DNA of 64,000 nucleotides from Clostridia bacterium (GTDB taxonomy: Bacteria > Bacillota > Clostridia > UBA1212 > UBA1255): assembly GCA_016287565.1 (NCBI GenBank), contig JAEFAM010000003.1, positions 1 through 64,000 of the forward strand. The letters run 5' to 3'. Every line of letters starts with the position of its first letter. The first letter of the stretch is position 1. A model generated the notes under the pieces. It saw only the letters and a list, made by a program, of their open reading frames with translations. It made no database searches and had not been told where the DNA came from. A program made the position numbers and the translations under genes. This document shows positions 1 to 8,935 of the stretch, one piece after another.

Positions 1-86
1 GTTAAAGTCCCCCGTTAAGCCCCTGCTTGCAGACCCCCCCGCCAATCAGTATAATAACCTAAGAAGGCAAGAAGGGGGCCGAGAAT

Positions 87-1931
87 ATGAGAAACGAATT
101 GTCCGACATACCGAGGAGCGAATATCCGAGGCCGCAGTTTGACCGCGGCGAAAAGAGCTGGATCAACCTGAACGGAAAATGGGAATTCGAGATCGACCAC
201 GGCAACAGCGGGGTCAGCAGGAGATTGTACGCGGCCGAGGCGAAATACGGAAGCGAGATCGTCGTGCCTTTTTGCCCGGAAAGCAAGTTGTCCGGCGTCG
301 AATATAAGGATTTTATGCGGTGCGTCTGGTACAGGCGCAGAGTGGAGTTGCCCGAGGGCTGGGATCTGGAGAAGGGCCGCGTGCTGCTAAACTTCGGCGC
401 GGTGGATTATTTTGCCCAGGTGTGGATCAACGACGAGTACGCAGGCGCTCACAAGGGTGGATACGTGTCGTTTCAGCTTGACGTGACCGGGCAGATCCGC
501 AAAATTGTCGCTGAAAACGGCGGAAAAAACGTGGAATTCAGGCTGACGGTCAGGGCGGAGGACGACACGCGGTCGGTTTTCCAGCCTTCCGGCAAGCAAA
601 GTTTCGATTTTTATTCCGCCGGCTGCCATTACACGCGCACCACCGGCATCTGGCAGACGGTCTGGATGGAGTACGTTCCGAGGCACTATATAAGGCAGAT
701 GTTCCTGACCCCCGACGTAAAAAACGAAAAGTTGTCCGTCCGTCTGCGGCCCGGGCGCTATTTTGCCCCCGGATCCCAGATCAGATTGACGGTGAAGGAC
801 AACGGGCAGATCTTAAGGTCGTTGACCGCCGCCGCCACCTACGGAGAGACGGAGATCGACGTGCCCATGCCCGGGGCAACGCTCTGGGAGCCCGGAAAAC
901 CGTATCTTTACGACCTGGAGATCGAATTGACGGCTCCCGGCGAGCTGACGGACCGGGTCAACGCGTATTTTGGTATGCGAAGCGTGGAAGTTACGCCGAA
1001 ATGCATCCTCATAAACGGCAGGCCCGTGTTCCAGCGCCTGATCCTTGATCAGGGATTCTACCCCGACGGCATTTATACGGCCCCCGACGACAGCGAACTG
1101 CGCGCGGACGTGGAGCGGTCGATGGCCTACGGGTTCAACGGCGCCCGGCTGCACCAGAAGGTGGTCGAGCAGCGCTTCCTATATTGGGCGGACAAGCTGG
1201 GCTACCTGTGCTGGGGCGAACACGCCAACTGGGGCTATGACGTCTGCAACCCCGCGACCCTCGGCGCCTACGTCAACGAGTGGAGCGAGATCGTTGAGCG
1301 CGATTATTCAAGTCCTTCTATAGTGGGCTGGTGCCCGTTCAACGAAACGCCCAAGGGCGACGACACCATCGGGACGATCTACTGCCTGACGAAGCGGCTG
1401 GATCCCACGAGGCCGGTCATCGACACCAGCGGCTGGTACCACCATCTGGCGCCGGACAACGGCCCGGGCACGGACGTTTTTGATTTTCACGACTACGACC
1501 AGCAGGCGTCGTCGCTTGCGGACAAGATCAGGTCCTGCGCGGGCGGCGGCGCAGGCAACGGCTCGGACAACATCGCGGGAGATGGCGGCGTCAACGTCGT
1601 GCCTCCGTACGCTCCCGTCACCGACCGGTCCGTGTGGCGTCCCGACACGCCCTATTTCTGCAGCGAATTCGGCGGCATTCTGTGGGCAAAGTCCGACGAG
1701 GCCGGCTGGGGCTACGGCGTGGGTCCGGCAACCGAAGATGAGTTCATCGAGCGGTTTGGCTCGCTTGTGACAATGCTTTTGAACGACCCTGGCGTGTGTG
1801 CTTTTTGCTACACGCAGCTGACGGACGTTGAGCAGGAGAAGAACGGGCTGTATACTTATAAGAGGGAGCCCAAGTTCCCTTACGAGGCGCTTCGGCAATT
1901 CGTTGTGGCAAAGGCCGCGATCGAGGGCTGA
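87..1931 (+). CDS. Glycoside hydrolase family 2 protein (beta-galactosidase/glucuronidase-like)
   Basis: N-terminal sugar-binding fold (SWINLNGKWEFEID, WYRRRVELPEGW), GWCPFNETPKGDD acid/base region, YFCSEFGGI near C-term. Confidence 0.88.
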   Translation: MRNELSDIPRSEYPRPQFDRGEKSWINLNGKWEFEIDHGNSGVSRRLYAAEAKYGSEIVVPFCPESKLSGVEYKDFMRCVWYRRRVELPEGWDLEKGRVLLNFGAVDYFAQVWINDEYAGAHKGGYVSFQLDVTGQIRKIVAENGGKNVEFRLTVRAEDDTRSVFQPSGKQSFDFYSAGCHYTRTTGIWQTVWMEYVPRHYIRQMFLTPDVKNEKLSVRLRPGRYFAPGSQIRLTVKDNGQILRSLTAAATYGETEIDVPMPGATLWEPGKPYLYDLEIELTAPGELTDRVNAYFGMRSVEVTPKCILINGRPVFQRLILDQGFYPDGIYTAPDDSELRADVERSMAYGFNGARLHQKVVEQRFLYWADKLGYLCWGEHANWGYDVCNPATLGAYVNEWSEIVERDYSSPSIVGWCPFNETPKGDDTIGTIYCLTKRLDPTRPVIDTSGWYHHLAPDNGPGTDVFDFHDYDQQASSLADKIRSCAGGGAGNGSDNIAGDGGVNVVPPYAPVTDRSVWRPDTPYFCSEFGGILWAKSDEAGWGYGVGPATEDEFIERFGSLVTMLLNDPGVCAFCYTQLTDVEQEKNGLYTYKREPKFPYEALRQFVVAKAAIEG

Positions 1932-1953
1932 GAATTTTAGTGCTGCATTGGTG

Positions 1954-1975
1954 CAACGGGGGACAGACCCCGGTT
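1954..1975 (+). repeat. B-family palindromic element (CAACGGGGGACAGACCCCGGTTG)
   Basis: GCAACGGGGG-ACAGA-CCCCGGTTGC, one stem mismatch. Confidence 0.85.
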
Positions 1976-2087
1976 GCCGGGGGTTGCCTGGTGCCGTGGC
2001 CGGCTTCGCACCTTGAGCAGAACGTCTGCTCTTGGTTGACATATTGCCTTTGCCTTTAAGCCCTATAGAAGGAAGGATTTTTTACAG

Positions 2088-2375
2088 ATGCTTACGAGTA
2101 AAAGAAGAGCGGAATTGAGAGCGGAAGCGAATAAGATTCCTGCGATCATCCAGATCGGGAAAATCGGGATCGAAGAGAATCTTGTGAAACAGGTTGACGA
2201 CGCGCTTGAGAGCAGGGAACTTATCAAGATCAAGGCGCTGGATACCGCGCCTTCAGATGCAGGTGAAATTGCCGGGGAACTGGCGGCGTTGACAGGTGCG
2301 GACGTCGTTCAGATAGTCGGCAGAACCATAGTTTTGTGGAGAAAAAGCACAAAGCAGGATAAAAACAAAAAGTGA
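2088..2375 (+). CDS. yhbY: YhbY family CRM-domain RNA-binding protein
   Basis: LTSKRRAELRAEANKIPAIIQIGKIGIEENLVKQVDDALESRELIKIKAL...VVQIVGRTIVLWRKS; 95 aa. Confidence 0.93.
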   Translation: MLTSKRRAELRAEANKIPAIIQIGKIGIEENLVKQVDDALESRELIKIKALDTAPSDAGEIAGELAALTGADVVQIVGRTIVLWRKSTKQDKNKK

Positions 2376-2387
2376 GCGCAGGGGGAC

Positions 2388-2431
2388 GTGCAACCGGGGT
2401 CTGTGCAACCGGGGTCTGTCCCCCGTTGCAC
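2388..2431 (-). repeat. B-family element with a 15-bp tandem duplication (GTGCAACCGGGGTCT x2)
   Basis: GTGCAACCGGGG-TCTGT-CCCCCGTTGCAC hairpin. Confidence 0.85.
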
Positions 2432-2478
2432 GCCCCGTTGCACCACTTTCGATGCGAGGCTTTCAGGAGGAAAAAGGG

Positions 2479-3393
2479 ATGCTGAGGAATAATAAAGATG
2501 TTGCCCCGCTCAGAGGCGTCAGATATTTTCTGCTCGATATGGACGGGACGATCTATCTTGACACGACGTTGTTTGACGGAACACTGGATTTTCTGGATAT
2601 TCTCAAAAAACAGAGAAAAAGGGCGATTTATATCACCAATAATTCGTCAAAAAATACGAAAGAGTATATCAAAAAGCTTCATAATATCGGGATAGAAACG
2701 ACGGAAGAAGACTTTTGCACGTCGGCGCATGCGCTGGTGTACAATCTCAAGAAAGTGTTGCCCGGGGCGAGGATCTATCTTGTGGGGACGCCTCCGCTTG
2801 CAGAATACCTCGAGGAAAACGGATTTGTCCTGGTTGACGATTACACGGAGGATCCCGAGGCGCGGCCGGATTTTGTTGTCCTAGGATTCGATACGACTGT
2901 GACTTATGAGAAGCTGCGGATCGCCTGCGACTATCTTCGCGACGAGGTGGAGTTCTGGGCGACTCACCCGGATATGGTTTGTCCAATGCGTCCGGGGCAT
3001 CCCGTTCCGGATGCGGGCGCGTTTTTGTTGCTCTTTAAGGGGGCAACGGGACGCGAGCCGTCGTTCGTTGCGGGCAAGCCCAATCCTTGCATGATTCAGA
3101 TGGTCATGGACAAGTACGGTCTGCGGCCGGAGGAGGTCGCCGTCGTGGGCGACAGGCTTAACACGGATATTTTGTCCGCTGTCAATGCCGGTGTGATCTC
3201 GGTTTGCGTGTTGACCGGGGAATCGCAGCTCGAAGATATTGACGCTGCGCCGCCGGAGGGGAGACCGGATTACGTTTTTGACAGCATAAAAGACCTTTAT
3301 CTGCTTCTTGCCGGCGACGAGACGACCGGAGATTCGTTCTCGGGCTGTGGAGGAAACGGGTTATTGCCGGGAAATATTTGTAATAATATGTGA
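2479..3393 (+). CDS. HAD-IIA family hydrolase (NagD-like sugar phosphatase)
   Basis: FLLDMDGTIYLDTTLFDG, YITNNSSKN, GKPNPCMIQMVMDKYGL, VVGDRLNTDI; AGGAGG RBS upstream favours ATG at 2479 over 2452. Confidence 0.9.
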   Translation: MLRNNKDVAPLRGVRYFLLDMDGTIYLDTTLFDGTLDFLDILKKQRKRAIYITNNSSKNTKEYIKKLHNIGIETTEEDFCTSAHALVYNLKKVLPGARIYLVGTPPLAEYLEENGFVLVDDYTEDPEARPDFVVLGFDTTVTYEKLRIACDYLRDEVEFWATHPDMVCPMRPGHPVPDAGAFLLLFKGATGREPSFVAGKPNPCMIQMVMDKYGLRPEEVAVVGDRLNTDILSAVNAGVISVCVLTGESQLEDIDAAPPEGRPDYVFDSIKDLYLLLAGDETTGDSFSGCGGNGLLPGNICNNM

Positions 3394-3537
3394 GTGCCCG
3401 AAAAATTCTCGAAAACATTCGTAAATTTTCAAAAAATGCATTAAATTTTCGAAAAACTACGAAAATTGTGCAAAATTGTCATAAATTTAAATGAATCGCA
3501 GGAAACATCGGGAAATATTACGTAACCGTAGGAAATA

Positions 3538-5988
3538 ATGATAAAATTTCGTGAATTCGGCGCTTCATCGCCGGAGGAAAGCCAAAGAGAAAAAGACAAC
3601 AGAGCCTTGGCAAGAAAAGCGGCTGCCGAAGGCATCGTATTGCTGAAAAATGACGGCGTTCTTCCCCTCGCTCCTTGCGCGATCGGCCTTTACGGCGCGG
3701 GAAGCTGCTTTACCGTAAAAGGAGGCACAGGCAGCGGAGACGTGCGCGAACGGTACAGCGTTTCGGCGGAGGAAGGACTGAAAAACGCCGGTTTTTCGTT
3801 TCCAAATCCTGCGTGGATCGACCGCTTGAAAGCAAAATATCAGGAAGACGTCGCCGAGTGGCGGGATAAAGTCGAGCAATCCATAAGATGGTACGGCCCG
3901 CTTCGCACCGCAAAAATGTTTTCCGAGGTCAGGAAATATCCAAAGCCCGAGCCTGTCTGTTTGCCGCTGACGCCTGATGACCTGACCGGCGAGACTGACA
4001 CTGCGTTGTACGTGATCTCGCGGCAGGCGGGCGAGGGGAAGGACCGACGCGATTGCCCCGGCGATTACGAATTGTCCGAAACCGAAAAAGAAAACCTGAA
4101 AATATTGTCCGGCCGCTTCAAAAAACTGGTGCTCGTCGTCAACAGCGGAAGCGTAGTCGACCTTTCTATTATGGATGAGGTCAGAATCGACGCGGTCCTG
4201 TTTATTGGGCAGGGCGGAATGGAGGGCGGCAACGCGCTCGCCGACGTGTTGACAGGCAAAGTCTGCCCTTCGGGGCGGCTGACTGACACCTGGGCGCGCA
4301 GCTACGGCGATTATCCTTCGTCCGGCACTGTCGGCGGCAACGACGGCGACCCGGACAACGACGATTATGCCGAGGGCATTTATGTGGGTTACCGCTGGTT
4401 CGAGAAGAACGGCGTGGCGCCGCGGTTTCCTTTCGGGTTCGGGTTGAGCTATACCGCATTCAAGAAAGAGGTGTGCGCTGTCGACTCCGAAAAAGTGGTG
4501 GTGCGCGTCAAAAATACCGGTGATTTTGCCGGAAAAGAAGCAGTCCTGGTCTTCATCTCCAAGCCTGAAGGCCGGTTTGACCACGAAAAACGCGCTCTGG
4601 CCGCCTTCGCTAAAACTCAGATCCTCGATCCGGGCGGATCCCAGACCCTCGAGATCCGCTTTGACCTTGAAAATATCGCTGTTTTTGACGAAACGCGCAG
4701 CGTTTTCTGCCTTGAACTCGGACAATATGCCGTTTATTTGGAAAACGAGGTCTGCGGCAGTTTCGCTCTGGACCGCGAGATCGTTTTTTATCCCGGGCGC
4801 GGAGCGGCGGACGGGGACCTGGTCAACGGGGGTCTGTCCCCCGTTGCAGGCGTTGCACCTGCCCCGGAAAACGGGGGTCTGTCCCCCGTTGCGCCACCAG
4901 TTGCAGAGAGCCTTTCGAGGCTGAGCGCAAAGGAAAAATGCATGCTTGTCACGGGCGGCGGGTATCCGGTAAGGGCGTACAATCACGTTCTGGGGGCGGC
5001 GGGGCACACGTGCACGAAGCTTTTAAAAAAGAAAGGCATACCGAATATCGTGTTGTCCGACGGGCCGGCCGGGCTGAACGTGTTGCCGGACGTTGGGGTG
5101 AGCAGGGGAGGGTTCCCGCTGCTGCCGGGGGGATTGCCCGAGGAATGGCGCTGGGGATGGCTGCGGCGTACCGAAAAACTGATAATATTTCTATCCCGCG
5201 GCGGGAAAAGGATTTTCCGGTTTATGACGGCGTGGCCCTGCGAGACGGTGCTGGCGCAGACGTGGGATGAGAAGCTGCTGGAGGAAGTCGGCGGCGCCAT
5301 CGGGGCCGAAGCGAAGGAGATCGGCGTGTCGGTGTGGCTGGGGCCGGGGCTGAACATCCATCGCGACCCCTTGTGCGGGCGGAATTTCGAATATTTTTCC
5401 GAAGATCCGGTGGTCTCGGGCAAGATGGCGGCGGCTTTGACCAGGGGAGTTCAGTCGGTGGGCGGCGTGGGCGCGTCGGTCAAGCATTTCTGCTGCAATA
5501 ATCAGGAGGACAACCGCACTACTGTCTCGGCCAACGTCGGGCTGCGCGCTCTTCGCGAAATTTACTTGCGCGGGTTCCGGATCGCCGTCAACGAAGGACG
5601 CCCGTGGACGGTCATGTCGAGCTACAACCGGGTCAACGGCCTGCACGTCTGCAACTCGAAGGAGCTTGTTACGGGGATCCTCAGGGACGAGTGGGGGTTC
5701 GACGGGCTGGTGATGACCGACTGGTGGGCAACAAACAAATGCTCAGTGCCCGAGTCCATCAACGCGGGCAACGATCTCATCATGCCTGGCAATCAGCGTG
5801 TCCTCAGGGCGTTGAAGAAGGCTCTGAAGGGCGGCGCGCTCGATCGAGAGGCTCTTGACCGCGCCGCCGGAAAAGTACTTGAGCTGATTTTTAAGGGGCT
5901 TTATACAGAGGAAACGGAAAAACTTAAGGCGCAACGGGGGACAGACCCCGGTTTCGCTCTTGCGTCCGGTGCCTCGAAAGATACATAA
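3538..5988 (+). CDS. Glycoside hydrolase family 3 beta-glucosidase-type enzyme with swapped domain order (C-terminal and FnIII-like domains first, catalytic (beta/alpha) domain second)
   Basis: ARKAAAEGIVLLKNDGVLPL at N-term; KHFCCNNQEDNR and GFDGLVMTDWW nucleophile region in C-terminal half. Confidence 0.88.
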   Translation: MIKFREFGASSPEESQREKDNRALARKAAAEGIVLLKNDGVLPLAPCAIGLYGAGSCFTVKGGTGSGDVRERYSVSAEEGLKNAGFSFPNPAWIDRLKAKYQEDVAEWRDKVEQSIRWYGPLRTAKMFSEVRKYPKPEPVCLPLTPDDLTGETDTALYVISRQAGEGKDRRDCPGDYELSETEKENLKILSGRFKKLVLVVNSGSVVDLSIMDEVRIDAVLFIGQGGMEGGNALADVLTGKVCPSGRLTDTWARSYGDYPSSGTVGGNDGDPDNDDYAEGIYVGYRWFEKNGVAPRFPFGFGLSYTAFKKEVCAVDSEKVVVRVKNTGDFAGKEAVLVFISKPEGRFDHEKRALAAFAKTQILDPGGSQTLEIRFDLENIAVFDETRSVFCLELGQYAVYLENEVCGSFALDREIVFYPGRGAADGDLVNGGLSPVAGVAPAPENGGLSPVAPPVAESLSRLSAKEKCMLVTGGGYPVRAYNHVLGAAGHTCTKLLKKKGIPNIVLSDGPAGLNVLPDVGVSRGGFPLLPGGLPEEWRWGWLRRTEKLIIFLSRGGKRIFRFMTAWPCETVLAQTWDEKLLEEVGGAIGAEAKEIGVSVWLGPGLNIHRDPLCGRNFEYFSEDPVVSGKMAAALTRGVQSVGGVGASVKHFCCNNQEDNRTTVSANVGLRALREIYLRGFRIAVNEGRPWTVMSSYNRVNGLHVCNSKELVTGILRDEWGFDGLVMTDWWATNKCSVPESINAGNDLIMPGNQRVLRALKKALKGGALDREALDRAAGKVLELIFKGLYTEETEKLKAQRGTDPGFALASGASKDT
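4824..4890. repeat. Two B-family perfect hairpins inside the GH3 CDS
   Basis: CAACGGGGG-TCTGT-CCCCCGTTG (4824-4846) and AACGGGGG-TCTGT-CCCCCGTT (4870-4890). Confidence 0.9.
5930..5953 (+). repeat. B-family element inside the 3' end of the GH3 CDS
   Basis: gcaacgggggacagaccccggttt. Confidence 0.85.
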
Positions 5989-6056
5989 TATACTATAGTG
6001 GAGCGAGAGCGAAGCCGGGACTGCGAAACGGGCGGCGGGCAAACGCAAAAAGGCCT

Positions 6057-6151
6057 GAAACCCGTACCTGTCCCCCGTTTCGCAGCCGGTTGCGCGGCCC
6101 GGATACGAGGGCCTGCAGCCGGGCGCGCAACCGGGGTCTGTCCCCAGTTGC
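6057..6151 (-). repeat. A-family plus B-family elements upstream of the DUF4091-like gene
   Basis: GAAACCCGTACCTGTCCCCCGTTTC and GCAACCGGGGTCTGTCCCCAGTTGC. Confidence 0.85.
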
Positions 6152-6188
6152 AGCAGTTGCAGGCAGCTCAAGGGAGGAGAAAACAGAG

Positions 6189-8717
6189 ATGAAAAAAAGA
6201 CAGCCAAAGCAGATAGCGTTGTTGTTGACAGTGGCGCTGTTGACGGTCATTGCCTTCGGATGCTCGGTGGCAAACGAGCCCAACGAGCCTACCCAGGCGC
6301 ACACGGACGAAGTTGTGGCGCTGCCCACCGAGACACCGGACGATCAGGCCAGCGAACAGCCGGCATTGACCGACGAACCGGCAGTAACGGACGCGCCAAC
6401 CGCCGCCCCGACTCCCACCCAGAAGCCGGGCAGGGATCCGGATTCGGCCGTTGACGTGACCTTCGGCGCCGACGACGTGCTGAAATATTTCACCGGCGGC
6501 AACTTCGTGAAAGCGGAGCTCATCGACGACGCCGACTACGGCAGGACCGTCCGGCTGGTCACCACCCAGAAATCCGGCGACCCGTTCATCTCATTCAACT
6601 ATAAGAGCTACATGACCGCCCACAAATTGACCCCGGCCAGCGCCAGCGAATACAAGGTCGTGATCCTGAAGATCAGGCAGGAGAACTGCTCCAGCACCCA
6701 AACAGAGATCTTCTATTACGCCGGAAATATGTACGGCGCCGCGGGCGGATACAGCAAGACCAGCGCTTTCGACAATTCCGATCCCGACTGGCAGTACATC
6801 ATTTTCGACCTCAGCGCCTCCAACGGCTGGAGCGGCACCATCAACGGATTCCGCTTCGACTACATGTTTACCGCCAACGCGGCGGGAGAGGGCTTCGTGC
6901 TCGGCGAGCTGATCCTTGTCAAGAGCATGGACGACGTTTCCCCGTACATCGGAGGCACCGGAGAAGACCTCCACGCATTGTCCGCCGCGGATCAGAAGAG
7001 GGCAGAACAGCTCATCAACGGCGCCACGGACGCTGCCCCGGCTGTCTCCAACACGAAGCAGACCGCGGCCCACGAGGACAGCGACATCGATCTTTGGTTC
7101 AACCACTCTTACGTGAAGACGCCGGAGGGCTCCACCAAGTCCAGCGGCATGTACACTTACCAGGTCCGCCTGGCCAAGAACGAGATCGAAGGCGTCCAGC
7201 TGCTGCTGGCTTCCAAGAAGGCCAAGAGCGGCCTCACGCTGGAATTGACCCCCTTCACCGACAGCAACGGCAACACCCTTAAAGCGGTGGTGTGCGAAGG
7301 CTATTATTTCGACGACGTGGAAGGACAGTCCATCGTTGACCCGATCCCCGAGCTGGAAGGCGCTTTCGACCTGAAATCCGGCAAGAGCAAGACGTTCCTC
7401 ATTAAAGTTTACACCGAGAAGACCACGAAGCCCGGTCAATACTCTGCCACCGTTTCGGTGAAGGACGGCAGCGGCAACGAGGTCAAAAAGGCGCTCGTCT
7501 ACGCCTACGTATGGAATTTCGCGCTGCCCGACGCTTCCAACTGCAAGATCCAGGCCGACCTTTCCTGGTGGAACATCTACTCCGCCAACCCGCCCTGGAC
7601 TTATGCCGGTGACGACGGTGTCGGCTACGCCCGTTACTACGAGTTCCTGCTGGAGAACAAGGTCAACGCGTACAATCTGCCTTATATGGATTCCAACAAG
7701 GACAACGCGAACCCGTTCCCGGATCCCAAGGTTAACAAGTACCTGAACGATCCGAGGGTCCAGTGCTTCAACCCCGTGGGCTACGGCACCGACCACGTGA
7801 CCCAGGCCCGCGTGCAGAACGCGTACAACTACCTGTCCCAGAACCCCGAGTGGCTGAAAAAAGCATATTTCTATCCCGTTGACGAGCCCCAGAACCAGGG
7901 GATGCTTGACAACCTGATCAGCCTCGGCAACTTGATCAAGAGCATCTGGGGCACCAGGTACAAACTCATTGCCCCGATGCACCTGAACGGCGCCCTCGAC
8001 TCCAAATCCACCTCCGACTTCTTCAGCTACGTGTCCGGCGTCGTCAACGTCTGGTGCCCCAAGACCTACTTCTTCAACACGCTGGCCGACTACAAGAACG
8101 ACCCGAAGCTGATGTTCCAGTACTACACGGCAATGCTCGAGAAGAATCTTGGCACTTTCGCTGACCGCATGGCGGCCGAGCAGGCCGGCGGCGACGAGGT
8201 GTGGTGGTACGTGACCCGCTTCCCGCATCACCCCGAGATCACGCTTTCCATCTCCGACCCCGAGGTCGAGCACAGACTACTGTTCTGGCAGCAGAAACTG
8301 TACAACGTCGACGGCTTCCTGTACTACATGGTCAACGACTGGTGGCTCGACACTATCTGGGGTTCCAAGCATGAGACCAACAACGCGTACCCGTACAACG
8401 TCTACGGCAACGGCGTGTTGGTGTACAACGGCTTCAAGGACGCCAACGGCGATCCCTACATCAGCCGCGAGCATTACGACGAGGTGGCGGACAAGTCCTT
8501 CTACGCCTACCCGGTTGGTTCGCTTCGCCTCGAGTCCGTCCGCGACGGCGCCGAGGATTACGACTACTTCACCCTCCTCGATCAACTGTACGGCGAAGGC
8601 ACCTCCGACCTCATCATCAAGCAGATCACCACGTCGCTGGGCAATTACAGCGACGACGACGCGCTGTTTAATTCGCTGAGGATCGCCGTGGGCAACCTCA
8701 TCGCGGCGAAGAACTGA
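6189..8717 (+). CDS. Secreted lipoprotein with DUF4091/GH123-like catalytic region
   Basis: Lipobox LLTVIAFGCS; YFYPVDEPQNQGMLDNL, WWYVTRFPHHPE, LFWQQKLYNVDGFLYYMVNDWW, SLRLESVRDGAEDYDYF; ORF-track start 6090 extends through a repeat and is unlikely. Confidence 0.78.
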   Translation: MKKRQPKQIALLLTVALLTVIAFGCSVANEPNEPTQAHTDEVVALPTETPDDQASEQPALTDEPAVTDAPTAAPTPTQKPGRDPDSAVDVTFGADDVLKYFTGGNFVKAELIDDADYGRTVRLVTTQKSGDPFISFNYKSYMTAHKLTPASASEYKVVILKIRQENCSSTQTEIFYYAGNMYGAAGGYSKTSAFDNSDPDWQYIIFDLSASNGWSGTINGFRFDYMFTANAAGEGFVLGELILVKSMDDVSPYIGGTGEDLHALSAADQKRAEQLINGATDAAPAVSNTKQTAAHEDSDIDLWFNHSYVKTPEGSTKSSGMYTYQVRLAKNEIEGVQLLLASKKAKSGLTLELTPFTDSNGNTLKAVVCEGYYFDDVEGQSIVDPIPELEGAFDLKSGKSKTFLIKVYTEKTTKPGQYSATVSVKDGSGNEVKKALVYAYVWNFALPDASNCKIQADLSWWNIYSANPPWTYAGDDGVGYARYYEFLLENKVNAYNLPYMDSNKDNANPFPDPKVNKYLNDPRVQCFNPVGYGTDHVTQARVQNAYNYLSQNPEWLKKAYFYPVDEPQNQGMLDNLISLGNLIKSIWGTRYKLIAPMHLNGALDSKSTSDFFSYVSGVVNVWCPKTYFFNTLADYKNDPKLMFQYYTAMLEKNLGTFADRMAAEQAGGDEVWWYVTRFPHHPEITLSISDPEVEHRLLFWQQKLYNVDGFLYYMVNDWWLDTIWGSKHETNNAYPYNVYGNGVLVYNGFKDANGDPYISREHYDEVADKSFYAYPVGSLRLESVRDGAEDYDYFTLLDQLYGEGTSDLIIKQITTSLGNYSDDDALFNSLRIAVGNLIAAKN

Positions 8718-8733
8718 CCCTTGCAACGGGGGT

Positions 8734-8891
8734 GCAACGGGGGACAGACCCCGGTTTCACAGGGACTCGGGCAGGTCCTGGACTGAGTCCGGAACGGGGG
8801 ACAGGTACCCGTTCCGGAGCGTTTTGAACCCCTCCGGAGACCGGGAACAGAGACCGAAACTTTTGCCGAAACGGGAACCTGTCCCCCGTTC
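8734..8891. repeat. B(+), A(+), A(-) cluster before murD
   Basis: CCGGAACGGG-GGACAGGTA-CCCGTTCCGG hairpin at 8789-8817; inverted copy at 8867-8891. Confidence 0.88.
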
Positions 8892-8935
8892 TATCCCGTT
8901 CCACAGCCCGGTTCCAGATTTTAGGAGAATGATGA

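Noticed and set aside
6090-6188. Upstream extension of the DUF4091-like ORF (MRGPDTRACSRARNRGLSPVAAV...)
   Set aside because: Runs through A/B repeats; the GGAGG RBS and lipoprotein signal start at 6189.
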